From assembly GCA_946533525.1 (NCBI GenBank), contig CAMNBW010000105.1, forward strand, positions 1 through 6,177: a DNA stretch of 6,177 nt, given 5' to 3'. The notes below the pieces were generated by a model that made no database searches, was not told the DNA's origin, and worked only from the letters and a program-made list of their open reading frames with translations. The position numbers and the translations under genes are program-made. Position 1 is the stretch's first letter. The number at the start of each line of letters is the position of its first letter. Shown here piece after piece: positions 1 through 6,171 of this stretch. Origin of the DNA: an uncultured Lachnospiraceae bacterium (lineage in GTDB: Bacteria > Bacillota > Clostridia > Lachnospirales > Lachnospiraceae).

Positions 1-443
1 GGATTCATCCCCGGCATCGGACCCCGGGGCTGCATCTGCGGAGGTACCTGCTGCATCTGCGGCGCTCCCATCGGCTGCTGCGGGTTCATTTGAGGGTGCG
101 GCTGCTGCTGGGGCTGCTGTTGAGGCTGAGGCCCGCCCATCTGCTGCATCTGCGGACCGGCTCCGGGCTGCATCGGCTGAACCTGTATACCCTGGGGCAT
201 GCCCTGAGCATTGGGCTGGGGCATTCCGAACTGGGGCATATTGGGAAGCGGCTGTGTGCTCTGCAGCGGAGTAACGGTCATATTCCCGCCGGGCTGGCGT
301 ATCTTATAGTTATTATTCATATTATCTGCGGGATAGGGCGCCCCGGGCTGCTGCATCCTGGGCGGCTGTCCGCCATTCATATTTCCAATGTTGTTTGTAT
401 CCTGCGATACCTCTTTGAGCAATTTTTCCATAAAATCGTCCAT
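1..443 (-). CDS. Pro/Gln/Met/Gly-rich low-complexity protein, 3' end cut off by the window
   Basis: I do not recognise this gene. Translating the minus strand from the ATG at 443-441 gives 147 codons without a stop, and the frame leaves the window at its left edge. The start is supported by AAGGAGG eight bases upstream. Residues 1-20 form a short charged, probably helical N-terminus (MDDFMEKLLKEVSQD...). From about residue 21 the protein is low-complexity. In residues 51-147 I count 27 Gln, 24 Pro, 13 Met and 12 Gly out of 97, with R140 the only charged residue apart from H116. Cys and Trp are absent, and no signal peptide or membrane segment is visible so far. Such a stretch is usually a disordered linker or surface-type region, often next to a folded domain; that domain, if there is one, lies outside the window. 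The gene follows the relQ operon in the same direction after 253 bases and probably has its own promoter. The overlapping plus-strand frame (90-572) lacks a ribosome binding site and looks like a by-product of the CAG/CTG-rich repeats. Confidence 0.8.
   Translation of the reverse strand, partial: MDDFMEKLLKEVSQDTNNIGNMNGGQPPRMQQPGAPYPADNMNNNYKIRQPGGNMTVTPLQSTQPLPNMPQFGMPQPNAQGMPQGIQVQPMQPGAGPQMQQMGGPQPQQQPQQQPHPQMNPQQPMGAPQMQQVPPQMQPRGPMPGMN
29..155. repeat. Short coding repeats in the Pro/Gln/Met-rich gene
   Basis: The 13-base unit GCTGCATCTGCGG occurs exactly three times on the plus strand, at 29-41, 50-62 and 143-155. Each copy encodes Pro-Gln-Met-Gln on the minus strand. Between them lie runs of CTG triplets (for example 102-110 and 114-119) encoding poly-Gln. 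All copies are in the same reading frame, so they are protein-level repeats rather than an independent element. Such tracts can change length by replication slippage. Confidence 0.6.
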
Positions 444-451
444 GATACAAA

Positions 452-457
452 CCTCCT
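452..457 (-). promoter_or_regulatory. Ribosome binding site of the Pro/Gln-rich gene
   Basis: The minus strand reads AAAAGGAGG, with AGGAGG ending eight bases before the ATG at 443. This is close to a perfect anti-16S match. It is the main reason for calling the minus-strand gene real and for choosing this start over the later in-frame Met codons. Confidence 0.85.
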
Positions 458-476
458 TTTAAAATTATATGTAAAT

Positions 477-505
477 ATTGTACTAAACAATTCCCTTGAT
501 TTCAG
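477..505 (-). promoter_or_regulatory. Candidate sigma-A type promoter of the Pro/Gln-rich gene
   Basis: On the minus strand, CTGAAA (500-505, four of six matches to TTGACA) is followed after 17 bases by TACAAT (477-482, five of six matches to TATAAT). Transcription would start near 470 and leave a leader of about 27 bases containing the ribosome binding site. A closer TATAAT exists at 464-469, but its start point would fall at the ribosome binding site itself, so it is less likely. The -10 overlaps an inverted repeat (ATTGT/ACAAT, 477-491) that could be an operator. The surroundings are very AT-rich, so chance matches are easy. Confidence 0.4.
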
Positions 506-564
506 TTTTTTTGTTACATTTTACTATATGTTAACATTCTGTTCATATTTTATTCACATACTGT

Positions 565-573
565 TGCTATGAT
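565..573 (+). promoter_or_regulatory. Candidate extended -10 promoter facing the relQ 3' end
   Basis: The plus strand reads TGCTATGAT, an extended -10 (TGn plus TATGAT, five of six matches to TATAAT). No good -35 is seen 16-18 bases upstream, but extended -10 promoters depend less on one. Transcription would begin near 580. There is no protein-coding frame downstream, and the strong hairpin at 626-660 follows. AT-richness makes a chance match possible. Confidence 0.3.
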
Positions 574-579
574 GTATAC

Positions 580-672
580 AGTTAATAAATAAGGTTCTCA
601 TCGCAATGATAATTTTTTCATAATAGGCAGCGGATAAGGGATTTTCCTTTATCTGCTGCCACTCCTCTTTTA
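580..672 (+). ncRNA. Possible short intergenic RNA (about 90 nt)
   Basis: This is an inference from three signals in order on the plus strand: an extended -10 at 565-573, a 15-bp hairpin at 626-660 that pairs completely only as plus-strand RNA, and a pyrimidine-rich tail with a short U run (CTCCTCTTTTA, about 662-672). No open reading frame of note lies inside. The single-stranded CUCCUC of the tail is complementary to purine-rich ribosome binding sites such as those in this window, a feature of some Gram-positive regulatory RNAs. Against it, the U run is short and begins several bases after the stem, and I recognise no RNA family. It could instead be only a transcription stop or an mRNA 3'-end structure. 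Confidence 0.25.
626..660 (+). terminator. Strong 15-bp intergenic hairpin, orientation favouring plus-strand RNA
   Basis: Positions 626-640 pair with 646-660 around a five-base loop (641-645). In plus-strand RNA all 15 positions pair, two of them as G-U (632/654 and 638/648). In minus-strand RNA the same two positions become A-C mismatches. The plus-strand side continues with ACTCCTCTTTTA, a weak U-rich tail; the minus-strand side continues with TATTATGAAAAAA, without a U tract. It may stop plus-direction transcription from running into the operon as antisense, or act more weakly as the operon's 3' end. Confidence 0.45.
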
Positions 673-684
673 TAGGGGTATAGT

Positions 685-712
685 GGGCGCTCCGGTTCAA
701 TCCGAAGCGCCC
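685..712 (-). terminator. Hairpin enclosing the relQ stop codon (operon 3' end structure)
   Basis: In minus-strand RNA, 712-702 (GGGCGCUUCGG) pairs with 695-685 (CCGGAGCGCCC) over 11 positions, with one U-G wobble, leaving a six-base loop that contains the UGA stop (699-697). In plus-strand RNA the wobble becomes a C-A mismatch, so the structure fits the operon transcript. It is GC-rich in an otherwise AT-rich gap. It lacks a U tract (the next bases are ACTATACCCC), so it is not a textbook intrinsic terminator. It could protect the mRNA end, or work with the second hairpin 25 bases downstream. Confidence 0.4.
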
Positions 713-1404
713 TCCGCGTATTCTTTAATCTCTTCGTTAAGCGACATCATACGTGCATCCAGGTCGGATACCATCTCCGCGCACTCGTAGAGCTCCCTCT
801 TTATATGCTCGGGAGCCTCGCCTTCGAATTTATAGTTTATCTTGTGCTCGAGGCTCGCCCAGAAGTCCATTGCTACGGTACGTATCTGTATCTCTACCTT
901 GGTGTCTACCGCGCCGTCCGAAAGGTAGATGGGTACGGTCACTATCATATGGTAGCTCTTGTACCCGCTCTCCTTGGGATTTTTAATATAGTCCTTTATG
1001 GAGAGCACCCTTATATCGTTCTGCCCCGCGAGCATTTCCGCTATCCTGTATATATCCGAGGTAAAGGAGCAGATTATCCTTATTCCGGCTATATCGTTGA
1101 CGAATTTTACCATATTCTCAATGGTAGATTCGTAGCCTCTTTTCTTCAGCTTTTTTACGATGCTCTCAGCCGTCTTTATCCTGGACTTGATATGCTCAAT
1201 CGGGTTATACCTGTGAACATGCTGGAATTCGTCATTCAATATCTCCAGCTTCGTCCCGATCTCCTTGAGCGCGGAATTGTAAAGGAGGGTTACCGTCTGC
1301 CAACTGTCCACGCCCTCGTTTAGCCCTATGGCGTCCACAATGGAGACAACGCTGCTCTCTTTGGCAGCTTCCTCTGTCTCCTCTATTTCATATATATCAT
1401 CCAT
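697..1404 (-). CDS. relQ: Small alarmone synthetase, RelQ/YjbM type ((p)ppGpp synthetase)
   Basis: This 235-residue cytosolic enzyme is predicted to transfer pyrophosphate from ATP to GDP or GTP, making ppGpp or pppGpp, the stringent-response signal. It contains only a RelA/SpoT synthetase domain (about 65-225); the HD hydrolase, TGS and ACT domains of long RelA/Rel proteins are missing, as expected for single-domain synthetases. Visible motifs are NPIEHIKSRIK (67-77), DIAGIRIIC (104-112, with the acidic D104), the nucleotide-binding stretch KDYI...KESGYKSYH (137-152), EIQIRT (171-176, with catalytic-type E171) and FWASLEHKINYK (181-192). These match Bacillus YjbM/RelQ closely as I recall it, and D104 and E171 align with its D72 and E139. 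It has about 29 extra N-terminal residues, acidic at the front (MDDIYEIEETEE). The ATG lies one base after the hydratase stop, with a weak AGGA nine bases upstream (1414-1417), so translation is probably coupled. Known RelQ enzymes are tetramers activated by pppGpp; whether this one is cannot be seen. Confidence 0.9.
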   Translation of the reverse strand: MDDIYEIEETEEAAKESSVVSIVDAIGLNEGVDSWQTVTLLYNSALKEIGTKLEILNDEFQHVHRYNPIEHIKSRIKTAESIVKKLKKRGYESTIENMVKFVNDIAGIRIICSFTSDIYRIAEMLAGQNDIRVLSIKDYIKNPKESGYKSYHMIVTVPIYLSDGAVDTKVEIQIRTVAMDFWASLEHKINYKFEGEAPEHIKRELYECAEMVSDLDARMMSLNEEIKEYAEGASD

Positions 1405-1405
1405 C

Positions 1406-3676
1406 TTACTTGATCCTGTTGAAGTTGATAAGGCAACCGTCGAGAATGATCTGTCTTTCGTTGTCCGTCAGCTCTCCCAGACTCATTTCGAACTTTTTGA
1501 GGGCATTACCCTTTACCACATAGGCCTCTATCGTCTTATCCTTATTTTCCACGGCCTTCCTTATTCCTGGCAGATAGATATAGTCTGAATTTTCAAAAGG
1601 AAGATCCCCTGAAATCAGAAGCGGAAGCATTCCCCAGTTTATAAGGTTGCTCCTGTAACGCTTGGTGGCGTATTCATTCGCAATATTCGCCCAGCCACCC
1701 AATACCTTCTGGCAGGAGGCCGCCTGTTCCCTGGCGGAACCGTCTCCGGGCTTTACCGCAAATATGGTGGAGCCTATCCCGGTATTCGTCGGTGACATAT
1801 CGGCAAACTGGGATTTTACGGCGTCAACTACCGACCGAAGCTCCTCATTTATATTAAGAAGCCCTTCAAATACATCGCTGCCTTCCTCTCTTGCAAACTC
1901 GAAGGTCTGAACGGTCTTCGCTCTTCCCACATACTCGGGATCCCTCCTGGAAAGGGCAAACTCCGCAAGCCTTAAGGGGTTTGAACGATAGGAGGACGTC
2001 TCTCCCGAGGGAATGAGCTCGTCTGTCGTAGTTACAGAATCGTGGATCTCAGAGACTACCTTCAATAAGAGGTTGTCCGTAAGCTCGCACATCTTGGGCC
2101 AGTCCTTGATATTCGGACCCATCTTCAGTTCTTCTTCAGGATGAGCCTCTCCCTTGGAATCATATACCCTTTTCTCATATATGCTCTTATCAAAGAAATA
2201 CTTATATTTTCCGAACTTTATATCCACGTCGGTGGCCGGAGTCAGAATTCCCTTATTCAAAGCCGACGCAGCTATAGAGCGGGCATCCATCAGCGCCACC
2301 GATGAGATCTGCCCCTCCTGTACCTTGGAGCCCTCCCTGTTGGGGAAGTTCCTGGTGGAATGCCTTATCGAGAAGGCGTTGTTTGAAGGAGTGTCTCCCG
2401 CTCCGAAGCAGGGACCGCAGAAAGCGGGCTTTAACACAGCTCCCGCTCCTATGAGCTTCTCCGCCGCTCCGTTTTTTATAAGCTCCATATATACGGGCAT
2501 GGACGCAGGATAGATGCTTAGCGCAAATTCTCCGCTGCCCGTGCTGCCGCCGTCTAAGATGTCGGCCGCAGCGGTGATATTTTCAAAGCCGCCGCCTGCG
2601 CAGCCTGCAATAACACCCTGGTCGGTCATTAATCTGCCGTCCCTTATCTTGGACTGAAGATCGACCTTTACCCTGTCTCCGAAGGAAGCCTTCGCATTTT
2701 TCTCTACCTCGTGCATTATATCCTTAAGGTTTGCGTTGACCTCCTCTATTGTATATGCATTTGAGGGATGGTAGGGCAGGGCTATCATGGGACGGATCTT
2801 CGAAAGATCCACGTCCACAACATTGTCGTAATAGGCGATGTCGGCGGGCTTGAGCTCCTTATAGTCGCCCTCCCTTCCGTGAATATCGTACCACTTCCTT
2901 ATTTCATCGTCCGTCTGCCAGATCGAAGACAGGCAGGTGGTCTCAGTGGTCATTACGTCAATGCCAATCCTGAAGTCAGCAGAGAGCTTCTGCACTCCGG
3001 GACCCACAAATTCCATCACCCTGTTCTTTACGGTGCCGTTCTTAAAAAGCGCGCCTATAAGGGCTATGGCGACATCCTGGGGTCCTACTCCGTGAACCGG
3101 CTCGCCGTGAAGATATATGGCTACAACTTCCGGCATATCTATATCGTAGGTCTGGCCCAGAAGCTGCTTAACCAGCTCCGGTCCGCCCTCACCCATGGCC
3201 ATTGTGCCGAGAGCCCCGTACCTCGTATGAGAATCCGAGCCGAGTATCATCTTTCCTCCGCCGGACAGCATCTCTCTCGCATACTGGTGTATTACGGCAA
3301 GGTTGGGAGGAACATAGGTCCCTCCGTATTTCTTCGCCGCGCTCAAACCGAATACATGGTCATCCTCGTTTATGGTTCCGCCCACTGCACATAAAGAGTT
3401 GTGACAGTTGGTCAATACGTAGGGAAGGGGGAACTTTTCAAGTCCCGAAGCCCTCGCAGTCTGGATTATCCCTACATAGGTAATATCGTGGGAGGTTATG
3501 CAGTCAAACTTAATGTTGAGCTTATCCATGGAAGAGGCGATATTATGGGACTTCAGTATCCCATAGGCGATAGTTCCCCGCTTCGCTTCCTGCGCGGGTG
3601 TCTCCGAGTAGTCGAGCCACTCTCCCGCTCCCGTTAAATATGCTCCTTTGCCTCTGACAGCTATCGCGTCAGTCAT
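1406..3676 (-). CDS. Aconitase-superfamily hydratase, YbhJ-like, substrate unknown
   Basis: This 756-residue protein has the aconitase fold: an iron-sulfur catalytic region (about 30-470) and a C-terminal swivel domain (about 560-720). It should add or remove water on a carboxylic acid in the cytosol. The [4Fe-4S] ligands are visible as C359 (GCAGGG), C420 and C423 (CGPCFGAGD). Other family marks are H130 (VIHQ), GSDSHT (146-151), the substrate-arginine stretch TRNFPNR (R442, R447) and GDGSARE (644-650), with S647 in place of the aconitase catalytic serine. The length fits E. coli YbhJ (about 753 residues) rather than AcnA/IRP (about 890) or the two-subunit LeuCD. By eye, the Asp-His pair of canonical aconitase (CDH) is replaced by CHN (91-93), and the TN after the first cluster cysteine by AG, so a citrate substrate should not be assumed. 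The start is set by AGGAGG seven bases upstream, inside the end of glgP, which this gene overlaps by 8 bases. Genome pipelines would probably call it hydratase or aconitase. Confidence 0.85.
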   Translation of the reverse strand: MTDAIAVRGKGAYLTGAGEWLDYSETPAQEAKRGTIAYGILKSHNIASSMDKLNIKFDCITSHDITYVGIIQTARASGLEKFPLPYVLTNCHNSLCAVGGTINEDDHVFGLSAAKKYGGTYVPPNLAVIHQYAREMLSGGGKMILGSDSHTRYGALGTMAMGEGGPELVKQLLGQTYDIDMPEVVAIYLHGEPVHGVGPQDVAIALIGALFKNGTVKNRVMEFVGPGVQKLSADFRIGIDVMTTETTCLSSIWQTDDEIRKWYDIHGREGDYKELKPADIAYYDNVVDVDLSKIRPMIALPYHPSNAYTIEEVNANLKDIMHEVEKNAKASFGDRVKVDLQSKIRDGRLMTDQGVIAGCAGGGFENITAAADILDGGSTGSGEFALSIYPASMPVYMELIKNGAAEKLIGAGAVLKPAFCGPCFGAGDTPSNNAFSIRHSTRNFPNREGSKVQEGQISSVALMDARSIAASALNKGILTPATDVDIKFGKYKYFFDKSIYEKRVYDSKGEAHPEEELKMGPNIKDWPKMCELTDNLLLKVVSEIHDSVTTTDELIPSGETSSYRSNPLRLAEFALSRRDPEYVGRAKTVQTFEFAREEGSDVFEGLLNINEELRSVVDAVKSQFADMSPTNTGIGSTIFAVKPGDGSAREQAASCQKVLGGWANIANEYATKRYRSNLINWGMLPLLISGDLPFENSDYIYLPGIRKAVENKDKTIEAYVVKGNALKKFEMSLGELTDNERQIILDGCLINFNRIK

Positions 3677-6164
3677 CGCTTCTCCTCCTGAAAGTGTTCT
3701 TTTTCTTAAGCTTTACTTTGTCAAGATGCCAGATCTCGTCTACATATTCCTGGATCGTCCTGTCGGAAGAGAACTTGCCGGCAGCAGCCACATTCAAGAT
3801 AGCCTTCCTCGCCCAGGAAGCCTCGTCCTTGTAGGCCTGCTCCACCTTTGCCTGAGCCTCGGCATAGGACCTGAAATCCTTTAGGATAAAGTAGGTATCC
3901 GCCTTGGAAGTGCTCTGGGTGTTGAGCAGGGAGTTATAAAGATCCCTGAAGAGCTCCGGGTCGTTCTTGGAATAGAAGCCGTTTATCAGCTGCATCAGAA
4001 CGTTGCGCACATCCTGGTCGCTGTTGAAAATATCCATCGGAGAATAGCCGCCGTTGTTTTCGTAGTTAATGACCTCATCAGCGGAAAGTCCGAAGATGAA
4101 CATATTCTCTTCGCCAACCTCCTGTGCCATCTCGACATTGGCTCCGTCCATAGTTCCTATGGTAAGGGCGCCGTTTAACATGAACTTCATATTTCCGGTA
4201 CCGGAAGCCTCCTTGGAAGCCGTGGAGATCTGCTCGGATACGTCCGCCGCCGCAAAGATTATCTCGGCGTTGGAAACCCTGTAATCCTCGATAAATACCA
4301 CCTTTATCTTTCCGTCGATCGAGGTGTCGTTATTTATCACGTTTGCAACCGAGTTGATGAGCTTGATCGTAAGCTTGGCCGTCCTGTATCCCGCTGCCGC
4401 CTTCGCGCCGAAGATAAAGGTACGGGGAACAAACTCCATATCGGGATGCTCTTTCAACTTATTATATAAGTACATAACGTGGAGGATATTTAAAAGCTGT
4501 CTCTTGTACTCATGCAGACGCTTTACCTGCACATCGAAGATCGAGCGGGGATCTACCTCTATACCGTTGTGCTTTAAGATATATTTTGCGAGGCGGTCCT
4601 TGTTCCTGAACTTGATATTCATAAACTCGCTCTGAGCCTTCTTGTCATCGGCGTAGACCTCTATCCCCTTTATCTTGGAAAGGTCGGTTATCCAATCGGG
4701 GCCTACGTGGGCCGATACCCAGTCCGCAAGAAGCGGATTTGCGTGCAGCAGGAATCTCCTCTGGGTGATGCCGTTGGTCTTGTTGTTGAACTTTTCGGGC
4801 ATCATTTCGTAGAAGTCCTTAAGCTCCTGCTTCTTAAGAATATCCGTATGGAGCTGTGCAACGCCGTTTACAGAGAAGCCGGCGCAGATAGCAAGGTAGG
4901 CCATACGTATCTGTCCGTCATAGATTATTGCCATCTTGCGGATCTTGTCCTGATCTCCGGGATACCTTCTGGATATTTCCTCGCAGAAACGCCTGTTTAT
5001 CTCCTCGACTATCTGGTAAACACGGGGAAGGAGCCTTGAGAACAGCTCTATAGGCCATTTCTCCAACGCCTCGCTCATTATCGTGTGGTTCGTATATGCG
5101 CATGTCTTTGTGGTTACAGACCATGCCTCGTCCCAGGTAAGGTTGTATTCGTCCATGAGGATCCTCATGAGCTCGGGTATAGCAACCGTGGGGTGGGTGT
5201 CGTTAAGCTGGAATACATTCTTCTCAGCAAAGTTCCTTACGTCCTCATGCTTACGCATGTACTTCTCCACAGCTTCCTGAACGGAGGCGGAAATGAAGAA
5301 ATACTGCTGCTTTAAACGAAGCTCCTTGCCTGCGTAGTGGTTGTCATTGGGATAGAGAACCTCGACTATGTTTCTTGCAAGGTTGTCCTGCTCCACGGCC
5401 TTTCTGTAATCGCCCTTGTCGAAGGAATCGAGCTGGAAGCACTCTACGGGCTCCGCATCCCAGATCCTCAGGGTATTTACGATACCGTTGCCGTAGCCGA
5501 CTATCGGCATATCGTAGGGAACAGCCATTACCGACTGGTAGCCGTCCTGGATAAAGTGGTTGCGGCCGGTGGAATCGGTCTCGACCCTTACATAACCGCC
5601 GAACTTAACTTCCTTTTTATATTCACGCCTTCTAAGCTCGAAGGGATTGCCGTCACGAAGCCAGTCATCGGGCACCTCTATCTGAAATCCGTCCTTTATC
5701 CTCTGCTTGAACATTCCGTATTTATACCGGATACCGCAGCCATATGCGCTGTAGCCCAGGGTTGCAAGGGAATCCAGGAAGCAGGCCGCAAGCCTTCCCA
5801 GACCTCCGTTACCCAGCGCAGCGTCGGGCTCCTGGTCCTCTACTACGTTGATGTCGATGTCGAGCTCCTTTAAGGCCTGCTTTACTCCGTCGTACTCGCA
5901 CAGATTAATCAGATTATTACCGAGGGCACGCCCCATCAGGAACTCCATGGACAGATAATAAACTGTCTTGGGATCCTCCTTTTCGTAAGCCCTCTGGGTC
6001 TCCATCCATTTCTCGATGATGGAGTCCTTTACCGTGTAGCAGACAGCCTGGAAAATCTGCTGATCATCGGCCTCCTTGATGGTCTTTCGGAAAAGCACCT
6101 TGATATTGTCGCTTAGTTCCTTCTTGAATTTTTCCTTGTCGAATTGCTTGTGTTCACCGAGCAT
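3669..6164 (-). CDS. glgP: Glycogen/alpha-glucan phosphorylase
   Basis: This complete 831-residue enzyme (family GT35) uses phosphate to cut alpha-1,4-linked glucose from the ends of glycogen or maltodextrin, giving glucose-1-phosphate in the cytosol. The pyridoxal phosphate cofactor binds K660 in EASGTGNMKF (652-661). Other hallmarks are GNGGLGRLAACF (118-129), NDTHPTVAIPELMRIL (321-336), TNHTIMSEALEKWP (358-371), NGITQRRFL (464-472) and the phosphate-binding KRLHEYKRQ (548-556). TMDGANVEMA follows the cofactor lysine at 671-680. Length and domain order are normal for bacterial forms; whether glycogen or maltodextrin is preferred cannot be told. The last 16 residues after EIWHLD form a very basic tail (KVKLKKKNTFRRRSDD) beyond the usual family end. 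Its AGG AGG codons also serve as the next gene's ribosome binding site. The start is fixed by AGGAGG seven bases upstream at the window's right edge. It is the first visible gene of the operon, and any promoter lies outside. Confidence 0.97.
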   Translation of the reverse strand: MLGEHKQFDKEKFKKELSDNIKVLFRKTIKEADDQQIFQAVCYTVKDSIIEKWMETQRAYEKEDPKTVYYLSMEFLMGRALGNNLINLCEYDGVKQALKELDIDINVVEDQEPDAALGNGGLGRLAACFLDSLATLGYSAYGCGIRYKYGMFKQRIKDGFQIEVPDDWLRDGNPFELRRREYKKEVKFGGYVRVETDSTGRNHFIQDGYQSVMAVPYDMPIVGYGNGIVNTLRIWDAEPVECFQLDSFDKGDYRKAVEQDNLARNIVEVLYPNDNHYAGKELRLKQQYFFISASVQEAVEKYMRKHEDVRNFAEKNVFQLNDTHPTVAIPELMRILMDEYNLTWDEAWSVTTKTCAYTNHTIMSEALEKWPIELFSRLLPRVYQIVEEINRRFCEEISRRYPGDQDKIRKMAIIYDGQIRMAYLAICAGFSVNGVAQLHTDILKKQELKDFYEMMPEKFNNKTNGITQRRFLLHANPLLADWVSAHVGPDWITDLSKIKGIEVYADDKKAQSEFMNIKFRNKDRLAKYILKHNGIEVDPRSIFDVQVKRLHEYKRQLLNILHVMYLYNKLKEHPDMEFVPRTFIFGAKAAAGYRTAKLTIKLINSVANVINNDTSIDGKIKVVFIEDYRVSNAEIIFAAADVSEQISTASKEASGTGNMKFMLNGALTIGTMDGANVEMAQEVGEENMFIFGLSADEVINYENNGGYSPMDIFNSDQDVRNVLMQLINGFYSKNDPELFRDLYNSLLNTQSTSKADTYFILKDFRSYAEAQAKVEQAYKDEASWARKAILNVAAAGKFSSDRTIQEYVDEIWHLDKVKLKKKNTFRRRSDD
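3684..3689 (-). promoter_or_regulatory. Ribosome binding site of the hydratase gene, inside glgP
   Basis: AGGAGG lies seven bases before the ATG at 3676 and within the final codons of glgP, where AGG AGG AGA encodes Arg-Arg-Arg. It fixes the hydratase start. Ribosomes finishing glgP stop at TGA 3671-3669, just past this site, a typical layout for translational coupling. Confidence 0.85.
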
Positions 6165-6171
6165 TCGTCTT

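Noticed and set aside
464..469. Perfect TATAAT on the minus strand as the promoter of the Pro/Gln-rich gene
   Set aside because: Transcription would start at about 457, at the edge of the ribosome binding site. No good -35 stands 16-18 bases upstream, so the upstream TACAAT is preferred.
90..572. Plus-strand frame of 160 codons rich in Leu, Arg and His
   Set aside because: It is antisense to the Pro/Gln-rich gene. Its Leu runs are the CTG complement of Gln codons, it has no ribosome binding site, and it continues into AT-rich intergenic DNA.
598..621. Seven-codon minus-strand frame (MKKLSLR) as a leader peptide
   Set aside because: It has no ribosome binding site, and no attenuator-like structure follows it before the next gene.
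805..1323. Plus-strand frame of 172 codons opposite relQ
   Set aside because: It lies wholly inside a gene with clear RelA/SpoT motifs on the other strand and has no recognisable domain or ribosome binding site.
2768..3394. Plus-strand frame of 208 codons opposite the hydratase gene
   Set aside because: It is a shadow of the hydratase coding sequence, caused by codon bias leaving few antisense stops.
1406..3676. Calling the hydratase a TCA-cycle aconitase (acnA)
   Set aside because: The length and several active-site positions differ from AcnA, and the neighbours are not TCA genes.
5337..5873. Plus-strand frame of 178 codons opposite glgP
   Set aside because: It is antisense to conserved phosphorylase sequence and shows no independent coding signals.
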